Source: Robiginitalea sediminis
GTDB lineage: Bacteria; Bacteroidota; Bacteroidia; Flavobacteriales; Flavobacteriaceae
Direction: 5' to 3'
Length of the DNA: 64,000 nt
Assembly: GCF_002198115.1 (NCBI RefSeq)
Contig: NZ_NGNR01000003.1
Coordinates: 243,546-307,545 of the forward strand
Part shown: in pieces, positions 55,377-64,000 of the stretch
How the letters are laid out: each line of letters opens with the position of its first letter
Numbering within the stretch: position 1 is the stretch's first letter
The notes under the pieces: model-generated
What the model was told of the DNA's origin: nothing
Databases searched by the model: none
Seen by the model: only the letters and a program-made list of their open reading frames with translations
Translations under genes and position numbers: made by a program

Positions 55377-55519
55377 GGAGCAGGGTGTCTATCGGAGTGA
55401 AAAATAAGCAAAAGGGCCAGAAAGCCATGTAACCTAGGGCACCGATAGATCGTTTTTGTATGGCAGTTTGGTTATTTAGCAGAAAAGTAGTATTATTATG
55501 ATATCAAATATGTATCAAA

Positions 55520-56374
55520 ATGAAAAATGAAAAAGAAATCAGGCCCGGCAGCGGGTATCTGATGTTGCTGGTCCTCTTTCTGGTTATTGCAGGGACCATC
55601 GCCGGTTTGATTGCCCTTCGCAGCCCCTGGTTCCTGGTGGGCCTCCCCCTGATGATCCTGATTATGCGGGGGTTCTTTATTGTAAACCCAAACAGTTCCA
55701 AGGTGCTGGTCCTCTTCGGGGCCTATAAGGGTACGGTTAAAGAGAACGGGTTTTTCTGGGCCAATCCGTTCTACGCGCGCCAGAAGATCTCCCTCAGGGC
55801 CCGCAACTTCGACAGTGAACGGGTTAAGGTAAATGACAAGATCGGGAACCCTATCCTGATCAACGTTATCCTGGTCTGGCAGGTACAGGATACCTACAAA
55901 TCTGCCTTCGACGTAGATAATTACGTGGAGTTTGTCCGGGTGCAGACCGACGCCGCTGTCCGGAAGCTGGCGGGGTCCTATCCCTATGACAATTTCGACG
56001 ATGAGCAGGCAGAGCTCACCCTGCGCTCCGGGATGGATGAGGTGAATGAGGCCCTGGAAGTGGAGATTACCGAGCGCCTGGCCATTGCCGGGATAAAAGT
56101 TATCGAAGCCCGGATTGGGTACCTGGCCTATGCCCCGGAAATTGCCAATGCCATGCTCAAACGCCAGCAAGCGGTGGCCATTGTAGCCGCCCGGAAGAAG
56201 ATCGTGGAAGGCGCAGTAGGCATGGTGGAGGACGCCCTGGAGCAGCTGAGCCGGGACCAGATCATTGAATTCGACGAAGACAAGAAGGCTGCCATGGTCA
56301 GCAACCTCATGGTGGTGCTATGCGGCGATAAGGAAGCGGTGCCTGTGGTCAATGCCGGAACGCTGAATTCCTGA
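55520..56374 (+). CDS. SPFH/band 7 domain membrane protein
   Basis: A 284-residue protein with two N-terminal membrane helices (about 13-30 and 36-52) and an SPFH domain (about 58-240; NPNSSKVLVLFGAYKGTV, DKIGNPILINVILVWQV, VTERLAIAGIKVIEARIGYLAYAPEIANAMLKRQQA-like region). SPFH proteins form oligomeric scaffolds in membrane microdomains and can bind or regulate proteases. The next gene, a ribbon-helix-helix protein, begins four bases downstream. Confidence 0.88.
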   Translation: MKNEKEIRPGSGYLMLLVLFLVIAGTIAGLIALRSPWFLVGLPLMILIMRGFFIVNPNSSKVLVLFGAYKGTVKENGFFWANPFYARQKISLRARNFDSERVKVNDKIGNPILINVILVWQVQDTYKSAFDVDNYVEFVRVQTDAAVRKLAGSYPYDNFDDEQAELTLRSGMDEVNEALEVEITERLAIAGIKVIEARIGYLAYAPEIANAMLKRQQAVAIVAARKKIVEGAVGMVEDALEQLSRDQIIEFDEDKKAAMVSNLMVVLCGDKEAVPVVNAGTLNS

Positions 56375-56378
56375 TTTT

Positions 56379-56552
56379 GTGAGCAAGCGCAAGGCCTTTG
56401 TCCTCCGGCTAGACCCGGAAACGTTCAAAGCGGTCCAGAAATGGGCAGACGATGAATTCCGCAGCGTAAACGGCCAACTGGAATGGATCATCCACAAAGG
56501 GCTTAAAGAGGTCCGGCGCCTGCCCAGGCAAAACCCCGAAAAGGACGCCTGA
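56379..56552 (+). CDS. 57-residue ribbon-helix-helix (Arc-type) DNA-binding protein
   Basis: A GTG-started frame of 57 codons plus stop: a beta-strand (KRKAFVLRLD), helix 1 (PETFKAVQKWADDEF), the turn RSVNGQ and helix 2 (LEWIIHKGLKEVRRL) give the Arc/MetJ fold, with alternating residues in the DNA-reading strand. It starts four bases after the SPFH stop, so it is translationally linked to it. A similar SPFH-Arc pair occurs in other Bacteroidetes in my memory. It is below the length many gene callers require. The target is unknown. Confidence 0.75.
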   Translation: MSKRKAFVLRLDPETFKAVQKWADDEFRSVNGQLEWIIHKGLKEVRRLPRQNPEKDA

Positions 56553-56556
56553 GGCA

Positions 56557-58092
56557 TTACTTCCCCGGAGTCATCCGAAGTTCGAAGATGTCGGTCCGCC
56601 TGTCTTTCAGGTTCCGTACCGCCCCGTGTTCGTGCAGCTCGCGGAGCAGGTCGATATCCACATCGGCGATGAGGATCATCTCTGTATTCTGGGTGGCCTC
56701 TGCCTTGATCCCGTTGGTGGGAAAGGCAAAGTCGCAGGGTGTAAACACGGCAGACTGGGCAAATTGGATATCCATGTTGTGCACATTGGGCAGGTTGCCC
56801 ACGCTCCCGGCAATGGCCACATAGCACTCGTTTTCGATGGCCCGCGCCTGGGCGCAGTTGCGCACCCGGGCGTACCCGTTCTGGGTGTCGGTCAAAAAGG
56901 GAACAAAGAGGATGTCCATCCCCTGGTCTGCCAGCAACCGGCTGAGTTCCGGGAATTCGCTGTCGTAGCAGATCAAGACCCCTACCTTGCCGCAATCCGT
57001 ATCGAAGACTTTAAGGCCGGAGCCGCCCTGCATGCCCCAGACCTTGGCTTCGTCCGGCGTAACGTGCAGTTTTTCATACCGTTCCACCGTCCCGTCCCGC
57101 TTACAGAGGTACCCTACATTGAGCAGTTTTCCTTCATGGAGTTCCGGCATACTGCCGGTCACGATGTTGATATTATAGGAAATGGCCAGGCCGGAAAACC
57201 GGCTTACAATCTCATCGGTATGCCGGGCCAGCTCGCGGATGGCGTTGGCCTCCGAGAGGTGGTTGTTTTTGGCCATGAGCGGGGCGTTAAAGAATTCCGG
57301 GAACACGGCAAAGTCGGAGCGATAGCCCGAAACCGCATCCACGAAATACTCTGCCTGCTGTAACAGGTCCTCCACCGAATCGTAGGGGCGCATCTGCCAC
57401 TGGATCAACCCCAGGCGGATCACTTTTTTAAGGGTGGCGGCCTTCTGCACCGGCTTTTCGTAGAAAATATTGTTCCACTCCATCAGCACCGCATACTCAT
57501 TGGAAGCCGCATCGCCTTCCAGATACCCTTTCAGGATGCGGATGGGGTGGAAGTCGTTAGAGAGCTGGAAGTTAAGCACCGGATCGTGGATAGCTTTCTG
57601 CCGTACCTGTTCAATATAGGCCTTGGGTGTCATCTGCCCAGCGTACTTGTGATAGTTGGGGATGCGCCCCCCAAAGACAATTCCCTTGAGGTTCTGTTTC
57701 TCGCAGAGCTCCTTCCGGTAGTCGTAGAGCCGACGGCCCAGGCGCAACCCCCGGAATTCCGGTTTGATAAACACATCTATCCCGTAGAGCACCTCGCCCT
57801 GGTCGGTATGGGTATTGAAGCTGTAGTCTCCGGTGATCTCCCGGTAGGTGTGTTTTTCCTCAATCAGGTCTTCCGGGACCAGGATGGAAAGGGCGCAACC
57901 TGCCAGTTCCCCGTTTATACGGATCACCACCTGCCCCTCAGGGTACTTTTCGATAAGGGACCGCACGTGTTGCTCCCGCCAGTAGGCATCCGGCATGGAC
58001 GGGTAGGCCGAAACCATGGCCTGTTGCAGGTCGTGGTAGTCGTCCAGGGAAAGGTATTTCAGTTCGATCTTATCGATGTCGCGTAGCTCCAT
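56557..58092 (-). CDS. GNAT acetyltransferase fused to a carbon-nitrogen hydrolase
   Basis: A 511-residue fusion. Residues about 1-215 form a GNAT domain (GIDVFIKPEFRGLRLGRRLYDYRKEL acetyl-CoA region, partly shown). Residues about 225-500 form a nitrilase-superfamily domain with the catalytic Glu region (FAVFPEFFNAPLM), Lys (EKLHVTPDE) and Cys375 in LICYDSEFPE. The two domains together are known in bacteria and probably act on amide- or amine-containing small molecules. The exact substrate is unknown. Convergent with the RHH gene. Confidence 0.93.
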   Translation of the reverse strand: MELRDIDKIELKYLSLDDYHDLQQAMVSAYPSMPDAYWREQHVRSLIEKYPEGQVVIRINGELAGCALSILVPEDLIEEKHTYREITGDYSFNTHTDQGEVLYGIDVFIKPEFRGLRLGRRLYDYRKELCEKQNLKGIVFGGRIPNYHKYAGQMTPKAYIEQVRQKAIHDPVLNFQLSNDFHPIRILKGYLEGDAASNEYAVLMEWNNIFYEKPVQKAATLKKVIRLGLIQWQMRPYDSVEDLLQQAEYFVDAVSGYRSDFAVFPEFFNAPLMAKNNHLSEANAIRELARHTDEIVSRFSGLAISYNINIVTGSMPELHEGKLLNVGYLCKRDGTVERYEKLHVTPDEAKVWGMQGGSGLKVFDTDCGKVGVLICYDSEFPELSRLLADQGMDILFVPFLTDTQNGYARVRNCAQARAIENECYVAIAGSVGNLPNVHNMDIQFAQSAVFTPCDFAFPTNGIKAEATQNTEMILIADVDIDLLRELHEHGAVRNLKDRRTDIFELRMTPGK

Positions 58093-58329
58093 AGGTTTTT
58101 TTTTAAGGCCGGCATATCAGACGCCGTTTCCGGCTCAAAGGTATAACAGATTCCAAGGCAACCCGCGGTTTAATTTTAGCCCGGAAGGGAGAAGATATCT
58201 CGAGACACGCGGGTAACTGCCCCTGGTTTGAATACCGGGATAAATGCGTATTTTCAAGCGCAACACCCGGGTCTTTGCCTTTAGGTCTTTTGTGAAGGGA
58301 TCCCGGGGTATAACGCAAACAGATTCCTT

Positions 58330-58869
58330 ATGATGCTACGTAAGATACAAAGAGCCGCCTTACTCTTCCTCATGGTTACGGGAGTGGCGCATTCCCAGCA
58401 AGAACCGAAAACTGACTTTACCCGCATGTACCTCCCGGTTTGGGAGGAGGCACGGGACCATTGCCTGGATGTGGCCCGGGCCATGCCTGAGGAGCTTTAC
58501 AGCTATAAGCCCACGGAAGTGAGCAAGACCTTCGGGGAGCAGATGGTGCATATTGCCCATACGGTAGTATTGCTGACCGAGCGCTATGTTCAGGGCATGG
58601 ACGTAACCCCCAACACCCCGGATGCTTCAAAAATGACCAAGGCGGAAATACTGGCGCTGCTGGAAGAAGGATTCAATTACGTGGAAGGGGTTATCCGCAC
58701 GGTGGAACAGGAGCAACTGGACCAGACCTGCGTCATGTACCACAGCGGTAATACAGTTAGCCGGGCCTTCGCCTTTTTCTATGTACAGGACCACATGGCC
58801 AACCACCGCTCCAAGTCCAACCTGTATCTCCGGATCAATGGGATAGATCCGCCGGAATATACCTGGTAG
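58330..58869 (+). CDS. Exported DinB-like protein
   Basis: A 179-residue protein with a signal peptide (MMLRKIQRAALLFLMVTGVAHSQ) and a DinB/four-helix-bundle domain: a His in MVHIAHTVVLLTERY and two more in VQDHMANHRSKSNLY form the metal-binding triad pattern of DinB proteins. Activity may be a metal-dependent thiol transfer or none. The exported nature is unusual for DinB proteins, though many Bacteroidetes have such forms. Confidence 0.8.
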   Translation: MMLRKIQRAALLFLMVTGVAHSQQEPKTDFTRMYLPVWEEARDHCLDVARAMPEELYSYKPTEVSKTFGEQMVHIAHTVVLLTERYVQGMDVTPNTPDASKMTKAEILALLEEGFNYVEGVIRTVEQEQLDQTCVMYHSGNTVSRAFAFFYVQDHMANHRSKSNLYLRINGIDPPEYTW

Positions 58870-59050
58870 GAGATCTTAAGGCGAAAAGAAAGGTTTGCGG
58901 TTCATGTCTTCTATTCAGGCCTGTGATTGGGCCTGGAATTTTTGGAGGGTGATAGGCGGTTGCAGGTTGTTGGTGTAGTTTGATGGGTGGGGGGAGGGGG
59001 CCCCAGAATCCCGGAATCCTTATTTCTAACCCATCCGTTCACAAAAGGCT

Positions 59051-59914
59051 TTAACCCCATCCACTTCTCTTTCGCTCCAGAAACGCCTCCTGCAACCGCC
59101 GGGTTACCGGCCCTGCTTCCGAGGTGAAGAAAACATGGTCATCCAATTGCTGTATGGCCGTTATCTGGGTGCTTGTGCCAGTCAGGAAGGCTTCGTCTGC
59201 TTGTGGGATGTCCTTGGCCGGGTAACCTTCCTCCCGCACTTCAAGGCCCAGTTCTGCGCATAGTTCCAGTACTACCTGCCGGGTAATCCCATCCAAAATA
59301 AACGTATCGGCCGGGTGGGTGATCACCACCCCGTCCTTCACAAAAAAAACATTGCAGTGAGAGGCCTCGGTTACCACCCCGTTGCGGACCAAAACGGTTT
59401 CATAACAATCGTTGCGCATGGCATGTTCATTTACCATGACATTTCCCAGCAGGGAGGTCATCTTGATATCGCACCGGGCCCACCGGAAGTCCTCCATGGA
59501 AATGGTCCGGGCATGATTTGCCGGGATATCGGGGAGACTCTTGGCCCATGCGTACATCAGCACCGTGGGTTCAATGCCTTTGGGATAGTTATGCTGTCGG
59601 GGGGCCACCCCCCGGGTCACCTGAATATAAAGAAGGCAGTCCTTTCCGGTAAGCCCGGTAGCATCCAGAAGGGCAGGAATCTCGGCCTCCAGGGCGTCCA
59701 AATCCAATTGGATGTCGATTTTTTCCAGGCAGGAACGCAGTCGGTCTAGATGGGCCTTGCGGTAAAAGAAACGCCCGCCAATCTGCGCCATGACCTCGTA
59801 GATACCGTCCCCGAAAATAAACCCCCGGTCAAAAACGGAGATGCGGGCCTCTGAGGCCTCGAGGATTTGGCCGTTGAGGTAGACCTTTGGGGGAAAGCTA
59901 GCAGGTGGTGCCAT
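59051..59914 (-). CDS. Class IV aminotransferase, D-amino acid transaminase-like
   Basis: A 287-residue PLP enzyme. The fold-IV signature includes VFDRGFIFGDGIYEV, the D-alanine aminotransferase-type YIQVTRGVAPRQH, the catalytic Lys151 in CDIKMTSLLGNV, and TEASHCNVFFVKDG. It most resembles D-amino acid transaminases (D-Ala and 2-oxoglutarate to D-Glu) rather than branched-chain aminotransferases, but the two cannot be separated by eye with certainty. It starts 15 bases after the stop of the MFS gene and is probably in one operon. Confidence 0.85.
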   Translation of the reverse strand: MAPPASFPPKVYLNGQILEASEARISVFDRGFIFGDGIYEVMAQIGGRFFYRKAHLDRLRSCLEKIDIQLDLDALEAEIPALLDATGLTGKDCLLYIQVTRGVAPRQHNYPKGIEPTVLMYAWAKSLPDIPANHARTISMEDFRWARCDIKMTSLLGNVMVNEHAMRNDCYETVLVRNGVVTEASHCNVFFVKDGVVITHPADTFILDGITRQVVLELCAELGLEVREEGYPAKDIPQADEAFLTGTSTQITAIQQLDDHVFFTSEAGPVTRRLQEAFLERKRSGWG

Positions 59915-59929
59915 ATTACCTGTTTACGT

Positions 59930-61180
59930 TTATGATTTGCCGTAACGCCTGAGGTACGCCGATGCTGCCCACGCCCCGAGCAGGGAAAAGCCCACAAGCA
60001 TCCAGAACACGTGTTGGTGCCCCTCCCGGCCCGGGTGGGCTTCGAGGAGGTAGCCTATGACCGGCCCCGCAAATATGTCCGGGGTAAATCCGGTCAGGGA
60101 AACCAAACCCACAGCTGTCCCGGTATATCTCAGGGGGATACGTCCGGAATTCATTACTGCAAAATACAACGAACGGGTGGCATATACGCCACCGGCTACC
60201 ACCAAAATCGAAAGGAAAAACAAGATGGTAAACGATGGCTGCATAAGGCCTGAGGCAAAAAGCAAGCCTCCCGCAACGGAGAGCCAGAACCCTGCTAGAA
60301 GCACTTTCGAGGTGGCTGTCCGGTCTGCCAGTACACCTATAACCACCCCCACCACAGGCCTTAGAAATAGCAGGAAAGTCCCCACCCTGGCAGCGCCAAC
60401 GGGGTCATAGCCCATCACTTCCTGGGCATAAAGGGAAAAGATGTCTGTTATCTTATACCCTACATAGGCACAAAGGATAATTGCCATAAGCAACCAGACA
60501 GACCTTAAGCGCAGGACTTCCCTAAGGTGGTTCAGCCGCATCCGCTCCATTTGCGTTGCTTCTCCGGTGTCCTGAGGATGCCGGAGACCCCACCACACCA
60601 GGATACCCACCACGGCTACCAGGCCAGAGGAAACCAGGATTACCGTGCGGAAGGCTGTCTGCACCCCTTGGGTTGCAGCGTTGGTTTCCATGAAAGTGGA
60701 GAGAAGGAAGACCCCAAGCGAACCAAAGAGCGCGGCCACCAGGCCCCTGCCTCCATCCAGGAACCCGAATGCCTTACCCTGGGAGGCTGACCCTCCCCAG
60801 ATCCTTGTGGCTTTAATCATGGGTGCCCAAAACAGAAATATGGTGGTCATGCCCCAGTATCCGTAGAGGATTTTCAGAAGGGAATAGGAGGGAAAGGTGG
60901 CCAGGACTAAGCCTCCCAGGGCAGTGAGCCACAGGGCCAGGGCAATGAGTTTTCTGGGGTCTAACCGGTCTGCCAGGGGCCCGCCTAAAAGATATGACCC
61001 CATGGCCACGAAGCCGTATATCGAGAAACAAATGCCAAGTTCCAGGTTGTCCAGGCCAAAGGCGTCCAATACAGTGGGGCGGAAGACTCTGGGCAGCACA
61101 AATGGTAGTACAAATACAGCCTCTCCGGCAAGGATCAGCAAGGCCAGGTAATACCAGGGAATGCGGCGGTTCTTTTCCAT
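59930..61180 (-). CDS. MFS transporter
   Basis: A 416-residue inner-membrane carrier with twelve predicted helices. Motif A-like GGPLADRLDPRKLIALALW lies between helices 2 and 3, and a second PVVGVVIGVLADRTATSKVL between helices 8 and 9. It resembles anion/carboxylate (OPA or NNP-like) MFS members. The substrate is unknown; the aminotransferase in the same operon suggests an amino acid or keto acid, but this is weak inference. Confidence 0.85.
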   Translation of the reverse strand: MEKNRRIPWYYLALLILAGEAVFVLPFVLPRVFRPTVLDAFGLDNLELGICFSIYGFVAMGSYLLGGPLADRLDPRKLIALALWLTALGGLVLATFPSYSLLKILYGYWGMTTIFLFWAPMIKATRIWGGSASQGKAFGFLDGGRGLVAALFGSLGVFLLSTFMETNAATQGVQTAFRTVILVSSGLVAVVGILVWWGLRHPQDTGEATQMERMRLNHLREVLRLRSVWLLMAIILCAYVGYKITDIFSLYAQEVMGYDPVGAARVGTFLLFLRPVVGVVIGVLADRTATSKVLLAGFWLSVAGGLLFASGLMQPSFTILFFLSILVVAGGVYATRSLYFAVMNSGRIPLRYTGTAVGLVSLTGFTPDIFAGPVIGYLLEAHPGREGHQHVFWMLVGFSLLGAWAASAYLRRYGKS

Positions 61181-61251
61181 TGGTGCCCGTTAAAGGCTTT
61201 TGGGAAAGTACCTTATTTTACCGCCATAGCAAAATGTTGCTTTGCCCCGTC

Positions 61252-63942
61252 TTATTCCCGAACCACGCGGAACCCGGTGTGCTCCGCAGCGCTGCTGCCG
61301 CTCTCCTGCATGGGGTCCACAAAATCGTAAGCGCTGTAATCGTACGTTTTGAGCGCGTCACCGTCTTTATAGTATTCCGCTACATTGCCCCCCAGGTCGT
61401 ATACCTTGGTTTCCTTCTCCAGGGTTATCGGGTCGTGGCTGCCGGCGGCTTTCACCAGGGAGGTTTTGAGCGCTTCCAGTTTAGCCTTAAGGCCCGGGAC
61501 ATCCAGGGCTGTTAAGGCATACCCGGCCCAATGGTTCAGGTTGTTTTGTTTTTCGAACGCCTTCCGGCCTTTCTGGTGGAGGCTCTTCGCTTCTTTGGCA
61601 GTTGGCAGGCGGTAGGTGTCCCCCGTCTGAGCGCTGAGCCACGCCAGGTAGCCATTAATCTCCGCTTCGGAGAGACCTGTTACCGGATGGTTGGCAAAAA
61701 GGCGGTCGTAGGATTTGCCGCTATAGGCGTGATACTGGGCCAGGGTGACCTCGTGCAGCGCAACCGAGATACTGTCCTTGCCGACAGCCACAACGGCGGG
61801 CAGAAGGGTGCCCTCCTTCAGGGTGCCCAACAGGCCGTTTTCGGTAGTGTTTTCCTGCAATTCGATCCTGGAAGCCAGCGGGCTGTCCTTTTTGAAAGCC
61901 TCGTTTTTGGTTTCATCCTCCCCGAACAAATAGGTGTCGAACCACGCCATCTCCTCCTTCATCTTCCGCAGCTGGTGGGTGATTTTCTGAAGCCCGTGGG
62001 GCTGGCCGGGGAACCAGAGGAATTTCACCGGCGCCTGTCCTACCTGTTGCAGCCCGCGGTAGTACTCCCACCCCTGGTCCCGGGGTACGGCCCGGTCCTC
62101 ACTTCCGTGGAAAATGATGGTAGGGGTTTTGATTTTCTCGATTTCGAAAATAGGGGAGTATTTAATGTACCACTCATTGTAATGCTTCCCGTTGGTGTCA
62201 TCCCAGGGGGCCCCGCCAAAGTAACTCTGGTCGAAGGTCACCCCAAAGCGGCAGGTCCCGTAGTCCGAGGTCCAGTTGATATCCCCGGCCCCAGGGGCTG
62301 CAACTTTAAACATGTCCGGGTATTTGAGGGTCATCCAGGTGGTGAGGATGGCCCCGTTGGACCAGCCCATGGTGCCCAGCTGGTCCATATCGATCAGCCC
62401 CAGGCTGTTGAGGTGTTGTATCCCGTTGTAGATGTCCACCTGCTCCAGGGAGTAGTAGTTCCCGTTTTTGATGGACTCAATAAAGGCCAGGCTGTGGTCG
62501 CCCGAACCGTGGTAGTTGGGCTTCAGCACAAAGGCTCCTTTGTCGGTCAGGATTTGCGGGTAGGTAGACCAGCGCTCGGACCACTGGTCCTTGTCCACCC
62601 CTGTAGGCCCGCCATGGATGCTCAGTACCAGCGGGTATTTCTTCCCTTCCTCGTACCCTTTCGGATAGTACAGGATGCCGTTTACCTGGTCCCCGTTGGC
62701 GCCTTCCCAGTAAATCACCTCGGCTTTGGCAATGGGCTTTTTCTTAAGCGCGTCGTTCAGGGAAACCAGGGTCTGGGACCCTTCTATGGTACCCCCCCGC
62801 CGGCCTGCTTTCAGGGTGCCTGTGTAGTATTCCGGGAGCTGGGAGGCGGTGGAATGGCGGTAGACCACCTTTCCGGTAGGTGCATTGAAGGCCAGGATGG
62901 CCACGTGTTGCCCCTTCCCGTCAAAATCCAGTTCCCTCGGGGTCCAGCTGTTTCCGTCTTTGCGGTAATAGCGCGCCTTCATATAGGGGCCGTTGGCCAG
63001 CTGGGCAATTACGTCCTCCCCGTTGAGGTAGTAGGACCCGCTCAGGCCGTTTTCCCAATCCAGGTCTACCTGGGTATAGGCCCCGTTGGCCAGGTTGTAA
63101 AAGTAAAGCTCGCGCACACCGGCACCGTTCCACTGGGGGTCCGAGGAGCGGACCGCCGAGAAATAGAACCCACTGCCGCTGCGGGTAAAGGTAAACCCGG
63201 AAGGCTCCTGCAGGCCCTTCAGGATGTTCTGGCTACTGCCGCTTTTGAGGTCTACCAGCACGATATTTGGTTTGGGGTTCCCGTCGGTCCCGTAGTCCGG
63301 CGAGGTGATCTCGGTGTAGACCAGGTGGCTCCCGCTTTCCGAAACCGCGTAGTCGGCAATGCGGTAAGCATTATCCGTAATGCGGCGTATTTTTTTGGAT
63401 TTCAGGTTGAAGGCATAAATGCGGCGGGGGTTCCAGTGCAGGGTGTCCTCCACAATTACCGTATTGTCCTTTTCGTAGGTGATGTCGTAGAGGGTTTTCC
63501 CTTCCCCGGCCACAAACAACAGGGCAGAGTCCGCCAGGCGCTGCAGGCCGGAGATACCGTTCTCGAAGGTGTGGACCTGCTCGGGCTCGCCCCCGGCCAG
63601 GTTCAGTATCCAAAGGGCTTTCCCTTCCTCCCGGGAAGACAGGAAGTAAAGCGCCTTTCCATCGGCAGAAAAGGTCGCGCCGGATTCGCTCGATTCCGAA
63701 CGGGTGAGCTGCAGCACCTCCGGGGATTCCTCTCCCAGGCGGGCCAGGTGGAGCTTGCTGACGAATTTATCCTCCTTGGTTAACCCCTTGCGCTGGCTCC
63801 AGACCAGTTTCGAACCGTCTCGGGAAAATTCCGGGCCGGATACATATTCCGTGTTTATTATCTCTTCGGGTGTCCATTTTTCCTGTTGGCTCCAGGCCAG
63901 CACAGGCAGGGATGCCAGCAGCACCCAGGCGAATGTTCTCAT
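61252..63942 (-). CDS. S9 prolyl oligopeptidase-like exported peptidase fused to a SUMF1/FGE-like domain
   Basis: A 896-residue protein with a signal peptide (VLLASLPVLAWSQ). Residues about 25-430 form a WD40/TolB-like beta-propeller. Residues about 430-680 are the alpha/beta-hydrolase domain with catalytic triad Ser528 (GWSNG), Asp616 (HGSEDRA) and His649 (GQPHG), all intact. Residues about 700-896 resemble the SUMF1/formylglycine-generating-enzyme fold (VTLAQYHAYSG, VTGLSEAEINGYLAWLS, YRLPTAKEAKSL, YDLGGNVAEYY, EHTGFRVVRE). This C-terminal domain has no Cys, so it lacks the FGE catalytic pair and probably serves as a binding or structural module. It is exported and probably periplasmic or surface-bound. 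Confidence 0.92.
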   Translation of the reverse strand: MRTFAWVLLASLPVLAWSQQEKWTPEEIINTEYVSGPEFSRDGSKLVWSQRKGLTKEDKFVSKLHLARLGEESPEVLQLTRSESSESGATFSADGKALYFLSSREEGKALWILNLAGGEPEQVHTFENGISGLQRLADSALLFVAGEGKTLYDITYEKDNTVIVEDTLHWNPRRIYAFNLKSKKIRRITDNAYRIADYAVSESGSHLVYTEITSPDYGTDGNPKPNIVLVDLKSGSSQNILKGLQEPSGFTFTRSGSGFYFSAVRSSDPQWNGAGVRELYFYNLANGAYTQVDLDWENGLSGSYYLNGEDVIAQLANGPYMKARYYRKDGNSWTPRELDFDGKGQHVAILAFNAPTGKVVYRHSTASQLPEYYTGTLKAGRRGGTIEGSQTLVSLNDALKKKPIAKAEVIYWEGANGDQVNGILYYPKGYEEGKKYPLVLSIHGGPTGVDKDQWSERWSTYPQILTDKGAFVLKPNYHGSGDHSLAFIESIKNGNYYSLEQVDIYNGIQHLNSLGLIDMDQLGTMGWSNGAILTTWMTLKYPDMFKVAAPGAGDINWTSDYGTCRFGVTFDQSYFGGAPWDDTNGKHYNEWYIKYSPIFEIEKIKTPTIIFHGSEDRAVPRDQGWEYYRGLQQVGQAPVKFLWFPGQPHGLQKITHQLRKMKEEMAWFDTYLFGEDETKNEAFKKDSPLASRIELQENTTENGLLGTLKEGTLLPAVVAVGKDSISVALHEVTLAQYHAYSGKSYDRLFANHPVTGLSEAEINGYLAWLSAQTGDTYRLPTAKEAKSLHQKGRKAFEKQNNLNHWAGYALTALDVPGLKAKLEALKTSLVKAAGSHDPITLEKETKVYDLGGNVAEYYKDGDALKTYDYSAYDFVDPMQESGSSAAEHTGFRVVRE

Positions 63943-64000
63943 GCAGCGTTTCGTTTGCGTTTAGCGCCACTCAAGATAGGGGATTTTGGGGAATGGGGAC

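Noticed and set aside
61531-63783. A 750-codon open frame on the plus strand opposite the S9 peptidase
   Set aside because: It lies wholly antisense to a gene with an intact catalytic triad, and its translation has low-complexity Val/Gly/Pro-rich sequence with no domain. Long antisense frames are expected in GC-rich DNA with strong third-position bias.

Overview
The window comes from a Bacteroidetes chromosome, most likely a marine member of the Flavobacteriia with fairly GC-rich DNA (a Robiginitalea-like genome is my best guess, from gene content and style only). The evidence is type IX secretion C-terminal sorting domains, SusC/SusD pairs, a Bacteroidetes-type Rho with a long basic/Gln-rich insert, DUF4293, a BT_3928-like DoxX protein, and several promoters that fit the Bacteroidetes -7 motif TAnnTTTG. 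Genes are densely packed on both strands. I see no phage, insertion sequence, CRISPR array or rRNA.

Region 1 (1-7.3 kb): yidD whose 3' end is partly duplicated, an AraC-type regulator, cysS, folE, and two paralogous secreted proteins with type IX (type B) sorting domains. Region 2 (7.5-20.5 kb): a FadL-like outer-membrane protein with a strange Trp/Gly/Asn-repeat lipoprotein, proS, two identical tRNA-Glu genes, rpsT, a pair of paralogous multi-pass membrane proteins with a lipoprotein, rho, DUF4293, a phosphoesterase, truA and an MsbA-like ABC exporter. Region 3 (20.5-27.3 kb): DUF3667 / cdaA (c-di-AMP synthase) / folP on the minus strand, and DUF1599 / DoxX-like / tpiA / prmA / clpS on the plus strand.

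Region 4 (27.4-45.7 kb) is the accessory highlight: a polysaccharide utilization locus that I read as a beta-1,3-glucan (laminarin-like) system. A membrane-spanning beta-propeller/Y_Y_Y/HTH sensor-regulator precedes SusC, SusD, a surface lipoprotein built of two Ig-like modules and four 171-residue repeats, a GH16 laminarinase-like lipoprotein, a sugar-porter MFS transporter, a clan GH-A lipoprotein and a 1150-residue cytosolic protein that resembles beta-1,3-glucan phosphorylases. The implied route is surface cleavage, TonB-dependent uptake, inner-membrane import and ATP-saving phosphorolysis to glucose-1-phosphate. No GH3 or GH17 exo-enzyme is present in the locus.

Region 5 (45.7-64 kb): a set of small lipoproteins, an NADP-binding oxidoreductase, a deoxyribonucleotidase, a YfcC-like carrier, a DUF1080 protein, katG with an OxyR-like upstream site, a GNAT enzyme overlapping a 43-residue membrane protein, an SPFH protein coupled to a 57-residue ribbon-helix-helix gene, a GNAT-nitrilase fusion, a DinB-like protein, a class IV aminotransferase with an MFS transporter, and an S9 peptidase fused to a SUMF1/FGE-like domain.
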